64,000 bases of DNA from assembly GCF_000430705.1 (NCBI RefSeq), contig NZ_AUMN01000021.1, positions 18,451 through 82,450 on the forward strand, written 5' to 3'. Shown one piece after another: positions 26,024 through 34,919 of the stretch (positions are counted from its first letter, which is position 1; every line of letters begins with the position of its first letter). The position numbers were made by a program, and so were the translations under genes. The notes below the pieces were generated by a model, which did not search any database, was not told where the DNA came from, and worked only from the letters and a program-made list of their open reading frames with translations. The DNA is from Arthrobacter castelli DSM 16402. GTDB lineage: Bacteria > Actinomycetota > Actinomycetes > Actinomycetales > Micrococcaceae.

Positions 26024-26860
26024 GTGGACCAGACGGAGATTTTCGAGGCGGAGCGGCCCCGGCTGCTGCGCATTGCCGGCCAGGTGCTGGACGACCATTC
26101 CGAGGCCGAGGACATTGTGCAGCAGGCCTGGCTGCGCCTGGATCGGACAGACTCCAGCATCGAGAGCCTGCCCGCGTGGCTGACCACGGTCACCACCCGG
26201 CTGTGTCTTGACCGGCTGCGCGCCCGCACCCCCGTCCCAGTCGACGAGATCCAGCCGCCGGAGGCCGCGCCTGACCCGGCCGACGACGTCGTACTCGCTG
26301 ACACCGTAGGCGTCGCCCTGCAGTACGTGCTCGACCGGCTCTCTCCAGCCGAACGCGTCGCCTTTGTGCTGCACGACAGTTTCGGCTTCGAGTTCCCTAC
26401 CATCGCGTCGGTCCTCGACATCACCCCGGCGGCCGCGCGCAAGCTCGCTTCCCGGGCACGAGCCAAGGTCAGCCAGCCTGCCGCAGAAGGTCCGCTTGCC
26501 GAGTGGGAAGTGGTCGACGCATTCATGGCGGCGGCGAGGAATGGCGAATTTGAGCGCCTGCTGCAGCTGCTGGCACCGGATGCTTCTGTGACGGCCGACG
26601 ACGCCGCGATCCTGGCGGGCACCCCGCAGCGGATCGACGGCCGGCAGGAGGTGGCGACGTTCTTCAATGGCAGCGCCAAGGCCGCACTGTCGGTGTTCGT
26701 CGGCGAGCGCCCCGCTGCCGCATGGTTCCACCGGGGCGAAGCGAGGGTGCTGTTCGACTTCACCGTCGTCGACGGCCTGGTCTCCGGCATCACCTTCCGG
26801 GCCGAACCGGAGGTACTGGAGCAGGTGGCCCGGCGCGACGGCGGTCAGCCGCGCAACTGA
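26024..26860 (+). CDS. ECF41-like sigma factor with SnoaL-type C-terminal domain
   Basis: Region 2 is present (SEAEDIVQQAWLRLD) and region 4 contains the HTH FPTIASVLDITPAAARKLASRA. A C-terminal SnoaL-like domain follows (AAARNGEFERLLQLLAPDAS onward), as in ECF41 and related groups, where the extension regulates activity in cis. The diagnostic DGGG motif of ECF41 is absent (ADDAAILAG there), so it may belong to a neighbouring group. GTG 26024 has GGAAGGG 9 nt upstream; GTG 26015 and ATG 25979 are alternatives. The product is about 278 aa. It precedes a set of small cytosolic genes on the same strand. Confidence 0.8.
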   Translation: MDQTEIFEAERPRLLRIAGQVLDDHSEAEDIVQQAWLRLDRTDSSIESLPAWLTTVTTRLCLDRLRARTPVPVDEIQPPEAAPDPADDVVLADTVGVALQYVLDRLSPAERVAFVLHDSFGFEFPTIASVLDITPAAARKLASRARAKVSQPAAEGPLAEWEVVDAFMAAARNGEFERLLQLLAPDASVTADDAAILAGTPQRIDGRQEVATFFNGSAKAALSVFVGERPAAAWFHRGEARVLFDFTVVDGLVSGITFRAEPEVLEQVARRDGGQPRN

Positions 26861-26936
26861 TTTGCGTTCTACTCACGCGTATAAGTACAAATGATTGCTT
26901 GTGCTATAGTCGGAGCACCCGTCGCGAAGGAGTGCC

Positions 26937-27266
26937 ATGGCCGGCATAGCGGACCCGGACCGTGCGTGGAAGGCGCTGGCAGACCCGAACCGGCGTGCGA
27001 TCCTCAGCGTCGTGCAGTCCGGGCCGGCTCCGGTGGGCCGAATCGCTGAGCAGGTCGAGCTGTCCCAGCAAACGACGTCGCATCATCTGCGTGTGTTGCG
27101 TGATGCCGGCCTGACCCACAGCGCCCAGCAGGGCACGCGCCACCTGTACGCGGTCAATACTGACGGATTGGCAGCCATCCAGTCGTATCTCGATGGTTTC
27201 TGGCCCGAGCGACTGAGCGCGTTGAAAGCCGCCGTCGAATCCCAAGGGCGGGTCAGCGATGGGTGA
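26937..27266 (+). CDS. ArsR-family transcriptional regulator
   Basis: This 109-aa winged helix has the ArsR pattern ALADPNRRAIL, VGRIAEQVELSQQTTSHHLRVL and a beta wing GTRHLYAV. No metal-binding cysteines are present, so it is the common non-metal subtype that controls a following SRPBCC gene. GAAGGAG lies 6 nt before the ATG. Its end overlaps the next gene by 8 nt. AT-rich sequence with TTGCTTGTGCTATAGTC just upstream looks like a promoter. Confidence 0.9.
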   Translation: MAGIADPDRAWKALADPNRRAILSVVQSGPAPVGRIAEQVELSQQTTSHHLRVLRDAGLTHSAQQGTRHLYAVNTDGLAAIQSYLDGFWPERLSALKAAVESQGRVSDG

Positions 27267-27687
27267 GTTCAGCACGTCAATCGAAATCGATGCGGCACCG
27301 GAGGTGGTATTTGAGTATCTGGTGACCGACGCCGGCATGACCGCTTGGATGGGTCAGTGGGCCCAGCTGGACGCGCGCCCAGGTGGCAGTTTCGCCGTGA
27401 ACATCGCCGGTTACCCGATCCGCGGCGAGTATCTCGAAGTTGATCGGCCGCACCGCGTGGTTGTCTCGTGGGGCGCCGTCGGCAATCCTGACCTGCCGCC
27501 CGGCACATCGATCGTGGAGTTCAGCCTGACGCCTGCGGGAAGCGGCACCCGCGTCGACCTCACCCACAAGGCACTGCCCGACGTCGACATGCCGGGTCAT
27601 GCCGATGGCTGGGCCCACTTCCTGCCGCGGCTGAAAATCGCTGCCACCGGCGGGGACGCCGGCAGCGACACCTGGACGCCAACCTAG
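27259..27687 (+). CDS. SRPBCC (AHSA1-like) domain protein
   Basis: The 142-aa protein has the START-like pattern IEIDAAPEVVFEYLVTDAGM, then WGAVGNPDLPPGTSIVEFSL and a final helix HADGWAHFLPRL. Such proteins bind hydrophobic ligands in a cavity; no enzyme activity is evident. It is translationally coupled to the ArsR gene by an 8-nt overlap, a pairing seen widely in actinobacteria, and is presumably under its control. Confidence 0.9.
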   Translation: MGEFSTSIEIDAAPEVVFEYLVTDAGMTAWMGQWAQLDARPGGSFAVNIAGYPIRGEYLEVDRPHRVVVSWGAVGNPDLPPGTSIVEFSLTPAGSGTRVDLTHKALPDVDMPGHADGWAHFLPRLKIAATGGDAGSDTWTPT

Positions 27688-27725
27688 AACCCAGAAGATG
27701 TATCTGATCTGAAAGGAACAAACCA

Positions 27726-28127
27726 ATGACGCAGAGTTCCGCAACAACGCCGCTGGACACCGTCCTTGCCTACCACGAGGCCTGGACCGGCGGGGATCTG
27801 GACGGCGCGTTCGCCCTGGTCGCCCCGGACATTACCTGCCAGGCTCCCGGGCAGAAACTGGCGGGGATCGAAGCATACAGCGATTACATCGGCGGCTTCG
27901 CGCCCATGCTGACGGGCATCAAGGACATAGCGACGTTCACCGACGGCCACCGTGTGGCACTGTTCTACTACCCGCAGACCGAAGTCACCGCCACAACTCC
28001 GGCGGCCGAGTGCTTCACTGTTCACGACGGCGTAATCACCGAGTCCGTGCTGATCTTCGACCGGCTCTCCTACGCCCCCGCGGATCAGCAAAGCCGGGCA
28101 GGTGAGGCTGATGACGGCGGAGCGTGA
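27726..28127 (+). CDS. SnoaL-like nuclear transport factor 2 family protein
   Basis: The protein is 133 aa with the family's N-terminal helix (LAYHEAWTGGDLDGAFALV) followed by the cone-shaped beta sheet. The fold is used for many small hydrolases, isomerases and binding proteins, so the role is unknown. A clear AAAGGAA precedes the ATG. It lies 38 bp after the SRPBCC gene and may share its transcript. Confidence 0.85.
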   Translation: MTQSSATTPLDTVLAYHEAWTGGDLDGAFALVAPDITCQAPGQKLAGIEAYSDYIGGFAPMLTGIKDIATFTDGHRVALFYYPQTEVTATTPAAECFTVHDGVITESVLIFDRLSYAPADQQSRAGEADDGGA

Positions 28128-28266
28128 GCACCTGACTGCACGCATCCGGGAAGTGTTGAGGGACGCGCCCCGCTTGCGTGAGGTTTCGATGTTCGGCGGC
28201 ATCTCGTTCATGGTCAACGAGAAGATGGTGGTGGCAGCGACCAAGAGCAGCTTTCCTTCTGGATAG
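28111..28266 (+). pseudogene. TfoX N-terminal domain fragment
   Basis: This 51-codon frame overlaps the SnoaL gene by 17 nt. It reads ARIREVLRDAPRLREVSMFG and GISFMVNEKMVV, the start of a TfoX_N domain, then stops at KSSFPSG. Complete domains run about 100 residues, and no continuation was found in 28267-28405, so this looks like a truncated gene. Confidence 0.6.
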
Positions 28267-28405
28267 AGCAAGGCTTGCAGCACAATCGCGGAAGCTGACA
28301 GGCAGAGCGGGCAACTGATCCGCGCCCCCGGTCACACTTGCCGTGCGCGAATCGTCAACCAAGTGAACATCAAAATAACGAATCACCTCACAAGAAGGAA
28401 TCGCT

Positions 28406-28642
28406 ATGAAAACCATGACCTGCCGCCAGCTGGGCGGACCGTGCGACCTCGAGCATCGGGGTGAGAGCGCCGACGACGTCATCAATGCCCAGGACCGTCA
28501 CCTCAAGGAAGCCGTAAAAGCGGGGGATGCCTCCCACCAGGAGGCGCGGGAGGCGATGAAGGGCCGCTGGCGCCGGCCGAAGAAGTCGTTGGACTGGTAC
28601 CGCGACACCAAGCAGGCGTTCGCCGAACTTCCCGAAGGCTGA
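28406..28642 (+). CDS. DUF1059-like small protein
   Basis: The 78-aa protein opens with MKTMTCRQLGGPCDLEHRG, the hallmark start of DUF1059 proteins, including the two conserved cysteines. The rest is a charged helix with WRRPKKSLDWYRD. AAGGA lies 6 nt upstream of the ATG. The function is not known. It lies among small stress-type genes on one strand. Confidence 0.8.
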   Translation: MKTMTCRQLGGPCDLEHRGESADDVINAQDRHLKEAVKAGDASHQEAREAMKGRWRRPKKSLDWYRDTKQAFAELPEG

Positions 28643-28701
28643 CCCGCCGCAGCGCGGGGCAGCGCGGCCAGCACGACCAGCGACACGAAAGCGAGAATCC
28701 C

Positions 28702-29007
28702 ATGAAAACCATCGACATCCCCGGTGGCTTAGTGCACGAACTGCCCGCGGATCTGGCCGATGCGCTGATGGCCAACACCACGGCACGGGATATCTGGACG
28801 AGCCTCACACCGTTGGCGCGCAACGAGTTCCTCTGCTGGGTTGAGGATGCAAAGCAGCAGCAGACCCGCGAGCGCCGGATCCGGCGGACCCAGGAGGAAC
28901 TGGATGAGGGCAAGCGCCGGCCGTGCTGCTGGGCCGGATGCAAACACCGTGAACCCGGCACGGGTAAAAGCCGACAATTCCAGCTCCGGTTCGACGTCGT
29001 TGTTTAA
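28702..29007 (+). CDS. YdeI/OmpD-associated family protein
   Basis: The 101-aa sequence follows the C-terminal helical part of the YdeI family: LPADLADALMANTTARDIW, then RNEFLCWVEDAKQQQTRERR and LDEGKRRPCCW. The family is linked with resistance to antimicrobial peptides in enterobacteria; its role here is unknown. The sequence after CCW diverges from relatives, and the tail may be frameshifted or simply variable. Confidence 0.75.
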   Translation: MKTIDIPGGLVHELPADLADALMANTTARDIWTSLTPLARNEFLCWVEDAKQQQTRERRIRRTQEELDEGKRRPCCWAGCKHREPGTGKSRQFQLRFDVVV

Positions 29008-29164
29008 AGGGTGGTTACGGCCAATGTCATGGGCCGGTGGCTTGGTTGCTATGTTGGACTGGAAGCAGCCGTTGTCAGTGACCAGTAAGCGCTGCTGAAA
29101 TCTTGACCGTCATGGATGCGAACCTTCAAGGACTTCCCATGACTGACTTTCCTTGGAGGATCTG

Positions 29165-29596
29165 GTGTCACCGGTTGTTCGGCGGATCATTTACGTCATC
29201 AGCTACGAACTCATCGCTATCCTGCTCACCACCCTGGGCCTCGTTGTCCTGGGGTTTGGTGGCGACAGTTCCGGCATCGTGGCTGTGGCAGCATCGACGA
29301 TCGCTGTTGTGTGGAACTTCATCTGGACCACCTTGTTCGAGGCGTGGGAGGAGCGGCAGGAATCCCAGACCCGCACACTTCCACGGCGGATCGTATATGC
29401 CATCGGTTTCGAAGGCGGACTGGTTTTATGGCTGCTGCCGATCGTGGCCTGGATACTGCAGGTGTCACTGCTCCAGGCATTCAGCCTCGAGGTCGGCTTG
29501 CTGGCATTCTTCCTCGTCTACACGTTCGTCTACGCGTGGCTGTTCGATAAAGTGCTGCCGCCCGTGAGGCAAGAGCGGACCTCACGAGTGAACTGA
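29165..29596 (+). CDS. PACE-family efflux transporter (bacterial transmembrane pair)
   Basis: The 143-aa membrane protein has two repeats of a transmembrane pair. They begin RRIIYVISYELIAILL and RRIVYAIGFEGGLVLWLL, each followed by a second hydrophobic segment. The conserved WNFIWTTLFEAWE sits between them. This is the BTP/PACE pattern of small drug and biocide exporters such as AceI. GTG 29165 has GGAGG 6 nt upstream; the longer frame starts before that site. It is likely a single-gene unit. Confidence 0.82.
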   Translation: MSPVVRRIIYVISYELIAILLTTLGLVVLGFGGDSSGIVAVAASTIAVVWNFIWTTLFEAWEERQESQTRTLPRRIVYAIGFEGGLVLWLLPIVAWILQVSLLQAFSLEVGLLAFFLVYTFVYAWLFDKVLPPVRQERTSRVN

Positions 29597-29781
29597 CCGG
29601 TTCCTGCTCCGCTCCCAACATGCTTGTGGGACGAATCCGCCCCGGTTGATACACCGCGGCTCTGCCGATTCAGAATACGCATGCTTGCCTGCCCACGCGC
29701 GTTGCCAAGCCTTCTCGGCCAACTGTAGACTGGAAGCAGGTCGTGAGTCGCTTTGGATTTCCGAGGCGCATCGATCCGGCA

Positions 29782-29803
29782 AGGTCCACCTTCGGGTGGA
29801 CCT
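29782..29803 (-). terminator. Perfect hairpin after the DUF3800 gene
   Basis: AGGTCCACC and GGTGGACCT form a 9-bp perfect stem around a TTCG tetraloop (CGAA on the minus strand), 7 bp beyond the stop of the DUF3800 gene. It should terminate minus-strand transcripts and may serve both directions. Confidence 0.7.
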
Positions 29804-29809
29804 ACTGCT

Positions 29810-30546
29810 TTAAGGCGGCCACCGGTCACGGTATGTTCGAATCAACGGTGACACATGTTCAGCGAGTATCCGGCGCATTTCCTGGTCACCCCGGTTGGGG
29901 GTGGGACCCATTCTCGCGACGCGATGCAAACCATAAATAACGAGGTCCGCAAGCTGTACTCCTCGATTGGTTTCACACCTCACGAAGTGAACGGTATCGA
30001 CTACGTTTCGAATTGCGCCGTAAGCCCCAACTCCAATTGTTTCCTGCCTTTGCATACCTGCCACGAGGTTGATGGCAAAAGCATCGTGCTCAGTCGTTTC
30101 GTCCGCTACCAAAAGGACTCGTTGTAGCAATGGGTCCCGCTGGCGCTTAGCAAATGAGTTGATCTTTTCGACCAGGAGCTGAAAAGCCATCAAGTGCGGC
30201 GACGTCGCAACGGAGTCTGTAACGCTTAGCTTTGTTTTATCTATCGAAGAATGAGCTATGACGCAGTTGTGCTCGGCAAGCAGCGCCACGGACATCTCAA
30301 AAGCACGAACCCGCACCTCGACCGGAACATGAAGCCAAGCGCCCTTACCACGAAACATCTCTGTACCGTGGAACTCCACGTCAGCGCTAACGCCCGCAAC
30401 GCCGCTCAGAATACCGTCGACGGCAAGGGAAAGTGCCAGCACCTGGTCTTCCGGACAAGTACCGCGCCCATCCAGTGCGTAGGTTGGGCCGGATCATCCA
30501 GCCGCATCCCAGTATTTCCGCTCTCGTCGATGTAACAAAGCCACAT
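29810..30546 (-). pseudogene. DUF3800 protein gene with a frameshift
   Basis: Minus-strand translation from ATG 30546 gives MWLCYIDESGNTGMRLDDPA, the RNase H-like DESG start of DUF3800 proteins. It then runs out of frame. The conserved continuation (LALSLAVDGILSG to LADLVIYGLHR) is in another frame from about 30453. One missing base near 30450-30455 (GTCCGGAAG on the coding strand) would restore a single product of about 245 aa. The conserved QLADLVIY segment is present. DUF3800 proteins occur in mobile regions with no settled function. Real decay and sequence error cannot be told apart here. Confidence 0.75.
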
Positions 30547-30619
30547 GTCGCCAGCGTAGGTGCAAGGTCAGACAAAACCGCTGCCCCTTCGCCCCGTCAT
30601 TCCTCCCGACGACGTCTCC

Positions 30620-31963
30620 CTACAGAAGCCCTGCGCGATCGACTTCCCGTACGAACCTGGGCCGGTTGCGGTGCTCCTCAAGCAGACTCAAGATGTATTC
30701 CCGGCACATCTCGGGCTGGCCTGCAGCGGCGCTGAACTTTCTCAACTTCCGCATCCTTTTCACAGCGGATCGATAGTTGCGGGCATCGGCAACCGCGAGG
30801 TCTGATTCGATGAGTTCGCGCAGGGTTGGGATGACCGCGCCCGGGTCGACTTCGCCGTAGGCGTCAACAACCCGGGTCAATACGTCAATGTCGGCGGGGG
30901 CCAGCCGCTGAGCAGCGTCCCACGCTCGTTGAGGGTCGTCGAGATCGAGGAGCAGGAACAAGACCAGGTCGCGCGGCCGCGACTCCAACGCCGCCAACAC
31001 CTCTGGCTCCGCCTGTGGCCATTCACTTCCCATTGCCTTCCGCAACCGGCTGGCTGCCGATGAGGTCGGCCGGTGGTCGAAGACCTCGCGGTGGGCTGGA
31101 GCGAGCTCATCCGGGCGATGCTCGGCGACCAGGGTGCACCACAATTCGGCCGCCTGATCGGCCTGATGCCAAGGTTCCATGGCGGCCCCGCGCCGCGCAA
31201 ACGTCAGCGCCTGCTCAATATGCCCGATTTCGGCCAGCGCTGCGGCAGTCTCACGCATTTGATACGCCATGTTCTGGTCGCCGCCATACCGTGCAATCAC
31301 CGCATCAGCATCCCCGTCCACGACAGCGAGCCGTTGCGCATTGAAATTAAGCAGAAACCGGTTATGACGGGCAGTGATCATTTCCTCATAAGCGTCGCTG
31401 TTGCCGAAGACCGGCCGGATGGCGTGCTCTTCCTCACGGGTCGGCTCCGGCGGCAGCGACTCCGCAATTTTGTGCAGCTCATCCCGGTACTTCGCCATGC
31501 CCTTGTTACCCAGCGCTCCGGCATAGCGCACGATGTCGATCGTGAAGAAATCCTGGGTCCCATCGAACTGGAACTTGATCAACCATGCGACGAGTTTTGA
31601 CGCCGGTGGAGGAGCGATACTTGCCACTTCGGCGTGCAACTCCAGCAAATTGCCGATGATGCCGCCGATAGAACCATCGGAGTCGTCTGCCCGCAGCACA
31701 ACACGCACCATAGAGCTAATTGCTTTCTGCACATACGGCAACACTGCAGCGGCATCACCGGCAGTTGCCGCCAGGCGGAGAGCACGGGCGCCTTCATTGG
31801 CGTGCCAAGCGTACTCGTTTGCAGCGCTCCGCCAGTGCAAGTCACGCCGCGTCCGGAACAACGGCATGACATCGGCTTTCAGGTAGGCGACGACGTCGCC
31901 GTGTCCGGTCTCAGCCACCAGCAACCATCTCCCTTCAACTGTGATGAAGATGCGTTGCCGCAA
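30620..31963 (-). CDS. DUF6880-like protein
   Basis: The 447-aa protein contains a DUF6880-like stretch (IIGNLLELHAEVASIAPPPA, then FDGTQDFFTIDIVRYAGALG) followed by TPR-like helices. Its C-terminus ends in a pattern typical of the family (LLEEHRNRPRFVREVDRAGLL). Many relatives carry an N-terminal SWIM zinc-finger domain of 100-150 residues; none is seen here, so the 5' part may be missing. ATG 31963 is the given start; a later in-frame ATG precedes PLFRTRRDLHW. The function is unknown. Confidence 0.65.
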   Translation of the reverse strand: MRQRIFITVEGRWLLVAETGHGDVVAYLKADVMPLFRTRRDLHWRSAANEYAWHANEGARALRLAATAGDAAAVLPYVQKAISSMVRVVLRADDSDGSIGGIIGNLLELHAEVASIAPPPASKLVAWLIKFQFDGTQDFFTIDIVRYAGALGNKGMAKYRDELHKIAESLPPEPTREEEHAIRPVFGNSDAYEEMITARHNRFLLNFNAQRLAVVDGDADAVIARYGGDQNMAYQMRETAAALAEIGHIEQALTFARRGAAMEPWHQADQAAELWCTLVAEHRPDELAPAHREVFDHRPTSSAASRLRKAMGSEWPQAEPEVLAALESRPRDLVLFLLLDLDDPQRAWDAAQRLAPADIDVLTRVVDAYGEVDPGAVIPTLRELIESDLAVADARNYRSAVKRMRKLRKFSAAAGQPEMCREYILSLLEEHRNRPRFVREVDRAGLL

Positions 31964-32029
31964 TCGGGCCGCATCGCTCCACCGCTGCGCACTTTACGCG
32001 ACGCAGGGACAGCACATTTCGCACTCGTC

Positions 32030-32779
32030 TTATCCATTTTGGGACAGTAGATGCGCCGGTGGCTTTTCCAGCACTCGCGGTCGGCCGAATTGCGTGCGTA
32101 CACCGGGCGAATACAGGACAGATTCGGGAGGGCCTTCGACCTCGAAGCCGGCCGCTTTGAGCAAGCTGTCGTCCAGTTCAGTCAGTTGTGCCGGATGAAG
32201 CGGCCAGGAAGTGTGGGCGTTGGGGATGTAGTAGGTTTCGCCGCGGAACCGGCTGTGCAGGCCAAACCGTGCGGTGAGGAAGACCGATAGTGCATCGTCG
32301 GCAATGCGCTCTGTATCTGCTGCCACGGCGAACGAGGTTCCTGCCGTGCCACGGCGTCGTTGAACGGTGTATCCGTGCCCCACCGGGCCCTCCTGGGAGT
32401 AGCGGCAGCGCGACCAGACGTAGGGAATACCGGCGGCCCTGGCGGCGAGAACCGCGGCCAACCGGGAAGCATCGAGGGTCAAGAACACTACCCCCCGGGT
32501 ACCATCACGCTCCCGTGAGTATACGCGGACATTGATTTCGTTGAAGCTGTCGAAATGGGGAGCCGGCCGACCACTTCCCAAGCCCGCGTTGCGCATCCGG
32601 AACCCGATCAGTCCGACCCATGCACTGCCGTCGTATATGTCTGGTTCTACGCCGACAGGTAATCGCGCCGCACAGATATCGGCCAGGATACGCCAGGGCA
32701 GAAAGACGGCATCTTCCCAAGATTGATCCATGATGGCCGGCTGAGGTAACGGCGGGGCTAAAGGCCAGGAGTCAGTCAC
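32030..32779 (-). CDS. DUF2071 (YqjF-like) protein
   Basis: The 249-aa protein follows the DUF2071 pattern: WRILADICAARLPVGVEPDI with GSAWVGLIGFRM early, FNEINVRVYSR in the middle, and RGETYYIPNAHTSWPLHPA near the end. The family is widespread in actinobacteria with no established activity; the fold is related to acetoacetate decarboxylase. It is 16 bp downstream of nothing on its own strand except the oxidase gene, whose 3' end precedes its start region. Confidence 0.8.
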   Translation of the reverse strand: MTDSWPLAPPLPQPAIMDQSWEDAVFLPWRILADICAARLPVGVEPDIYDGSAWVGLIGFRMRNAGLGSGRPAPHFDSFNEINVRVYSRERDGTRGVVFLTLDASRLAAVLAARAAGIPYVWSRCRYSQEGPVGHGYTVQRRRGTAGTSFAVAADTERIADDALSVFLTARFGLHSRFRGETYYIPNAHTSWPLHPAQLTELDDSLLKAAGFEVEGPPESVLYSPGVRTQFGRPRVLEKPPAHLLSQNG

Positions 32780-32795
32780 GTTAATACCGGCCTGC

Positions 32796-34175
32796 TCAGA
32801 TTGCCTTCCCGGGATTCAGGATGCCTTTGGGGTCCAATGCATCCTTGATGGCGTGTTGAACCTCGAGTGAAACTTCACCGAGTTCGGGAAGGAGCCAATC
32901 ACGCTTGAGCAGTCCAACTCCGTGCTCCCCGGTCAGGGTTCCGCCGAGCCTCTTGGCCAGGTAAAACATCTCCCCCAACGCGGCTTTTGCCGGTCCTTCT
33001 GTCACTGAATCCTCCTCGTCCATGACGATCATCGGGTGGAGGTTTCCGTCGGATGCGTGGGCCACTGTGAAGATCCTGGCACCGGTCGTGCGGGAGATTT
33101 CCCCAAGTCCCAGTGCGGCATCCGCGAGCCGCCCCCGCGGCACGGCAATATCGCCGATGGAGACCCGTCCAAGCTGCTCCAGCGAAGGAATCGCTTCGCG
33201 TCTGGCTCTGACCAATTCTTCGGCATGCTCGGAATCTGCGGCCTTTTCACACGAGCTTGCAAGGGGTTCGATGGCTTCCAGGACGACGTCCTGCTCCAAA
33301 AATGCGCCGTATCCGTCCGTCTGTGCCAGCAGGAAGGCGCCGCCCCTGGACCGGTAGTCCGTGCCCAATGCCGAATCGACGGCTTCGAGGGTTTGGCCGT
33401 CCATGAGTTCAAGCAGGGAAGGCTGCACCTGTGCTGCTATGACCGCTGAAGCGGCTTGAGCCGCGGTTGCGAAATCCGGGAAGAACGCCGCAACTGTCGC
33501 CGTCGCCGTCGGCAGCGGACGGAGTCGCAAGGTCGCTTCAACAACGATTCCAAGCGTTCCCTCGGAGCCGGTGAACAGCGCGTTGAGGTCGTAACCCGCG
33601 ACGCCCTTGAGCGTTTCCCTTCCGGTTCTCAGTTCCCGGCCATCGGCCAGCACGACGTGCAGGGCCAGCACGGCTTCACGTGTCACACCATATTTGGCGC
33701 ATCTCATGCCGCCGGCATTCGTACTGACGTTTCCGCCGATGGAACAGATCGCCGTGCTGGCCGGGTCCGGGGCGTAGAAGAGCCCGTGTTCTGCCACCGC
33801 GGCATTCAATTCGCCATTGAGAACGCCAGGCTCGACGACTGCCAGATGCTCGACGGGGTCAATTCGGAGGATGCGGTTCATGCTGGACACGTCGAGGACC
33901 ACTTCACCGGCCTGCCCCACCCCGCCGGCGGCGAGTCCAGTACCGGCACCTCGGGTTACCAGCGATACATCGTTGGCGGAGGCAAGCTGCACGGTGCGCA
34001 CCACGTCGTCAACCGAATGAGCGAATACGACGCCGTCGGGCAGTGTCGTTGAGGCGTAGCCGGAGCGGTCCCTGCCGGCGTTCAGTCTGTCCTCGTACGA
34101 GGTGGAGGATGTTTGGACCGCCTCCAGCACAGATGCGGCGGGGCTTGAAAGGACGGATGCGTTGTCGCTATTCAC
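32796..34175 (-). CDS. FAD-linked oxidase (GlcD/D-lactate dehydrogenase type)
   Basis: The protein has the PCMH FAD-binding domain (TRGAGTGLAAGGVG, then CSIGGNVSTNAGG and FTGSEGTLGIV). The C-terminal oxidase domain ends with TGEHGVGLLKR and LDPKGILNPGK. It should oxidise a D-2-hydroxyacid such as glycolate or D-lactate; the exact substrate is open. GTG 34175 has GGGAG about 5 nt upstream and gives 459 aa. It lies 168 bp downstream of the XRE-cupin regulator and may share its transcript. Confidence 0.88.
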   Translation of the reverse strand: MNSDNASVLSSPAASVLEAVQTSSTSYEDRLNAGRDRSGYASTTLPDGVVFAHSVDDVVRTVQLASANDVSLVTRGAGTGLAAGGVGQAGEVVLDVSSMNRILRIDPVEHLAVVEPGVLNGELNAAVAEHGLFYAPDPASTAICSIGGNVSTNAGGMRCAKYGVTREAVLALHVVLADGRELRTGRETLKGVAGYDLNALFTGSEGTLGIVVEATLRLRPLPTATATVAAFFPDFATAAQAASAVIAAQVQPSLLELMDGQTLEAVDSALGTDYRSRGGAFLLAQTDGYGAFLEQDVVLEAIEPLASSCEKAADSEHAEELVRARREAIPSLEQLGRVSIGDIAVPRGRLADAALGLGEISRTTGARIFTVAHASDGNLHPMIVMDEEDSVTEGPAKAALGEMFYLAKRLGGTLTGEHGVGLLKRDWLLPELGEVSLEVQHAIKDALDPKGILNPGKAI

Positions 34176-34343
34176 GCCAACTCCCTTGTTAGTGAATCGT
34201 GCCAGTCGGGGCCCATCGCACACTGCCAGCCAAAAATTGAACATTCCACTATGTGAAAATCAGTTTCTGCTGCTTGGGATCGACTCTAGATCTCTTCGAT
34301 ATGACGGTCAATGGCGCGGCAGAACACGCTGGCCCTCGCCCTG

Positions 34344-34916
34344 TCAGGCGCCGGTGACGACTCGCATGAAAACAACAGGTTCAGCTTCTTCATTCCGGTA
34401 GGCGTACTCCTGATCACTTCCAATGACGGCGCTTTGCCCGGCACTCAATACCTGCACTGCCGCACTCGTCGCCAGGGTCAAATATCCGGCAAGAACATGG
34501 TGGATCTCCTGGCTGCCGGGCCGGTCGGGACTGGCCACATAGCGCCCCCTGGGAGCCAGTACCCAACGCCATAGTTCAGCCCGCGGATTCTCAGTTGCGC
34601 CCAGCAGGAAGGCGCAACTGCCGTCCGGATCCGCCCAGACCAGCGTTCCTTCCACCTGCTCATCCTTCGAAGCGCTGTCGGGCAGCGCCAGGGCGGCGAA
34701 GTCGGTTCCGAGGGCGCTGGCGATGCGGTCGACGCTTGCCAGACTTGGGTTTGCCTGGCCAAGTTCTATGCCGGTGAGCATTCTGCGGCTGAGCCCGCTG
34801 GCTTCTGCAAGTTGCTGCACGCTCCAGTGGCGCTGTTGGCGCAGCAAACGAATGCGCTTGCCGACGCGGGTGACGAAATGTTGTGTGGCACGGCTGCCGG
34901 CGGTCTCACTGCCCAT
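34344..34916 (-). CDS. XRE-family regulator with cupin sensor domain
   Basis: Residues 15-70 form an XRE helix-turn-helix (WSVQQLAEASGLSRRMLTGIE), and the last 80 residues a small cupin (EIHHVLAGYLTLA to EEAEPVVFMRVV). This layout is used by repressors that sense small carboxylates, amino acids or polyamines. ATG 34916 gives 190 aa; the upstream part of the frame overlaps the divergent gene's leader. Two copies of an inverted-repeat motif (34920-34935 and 34961-34976) sit between it and the aminotransferase and probably bind it. Confidence 0.88.
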   Translation of the reverse strand: MGSETAGSRATQHFVTRVGKRIRLLRQQRHWSVQQLAEASGLSRRMLTGIELGQANPSLASVDRIASALGTDFAALALPDSASKDEQVEGTLVWADPDGSCAFLLGATENPRAELWRWVLAPRGRYVASPDRPGSQEIHHVLAGYLTLATSAAVQVLSAGQSAVIGSDQEYAYRNEEAEPVVFMRVVTGA

Positions 34917-34919
34917 AAT

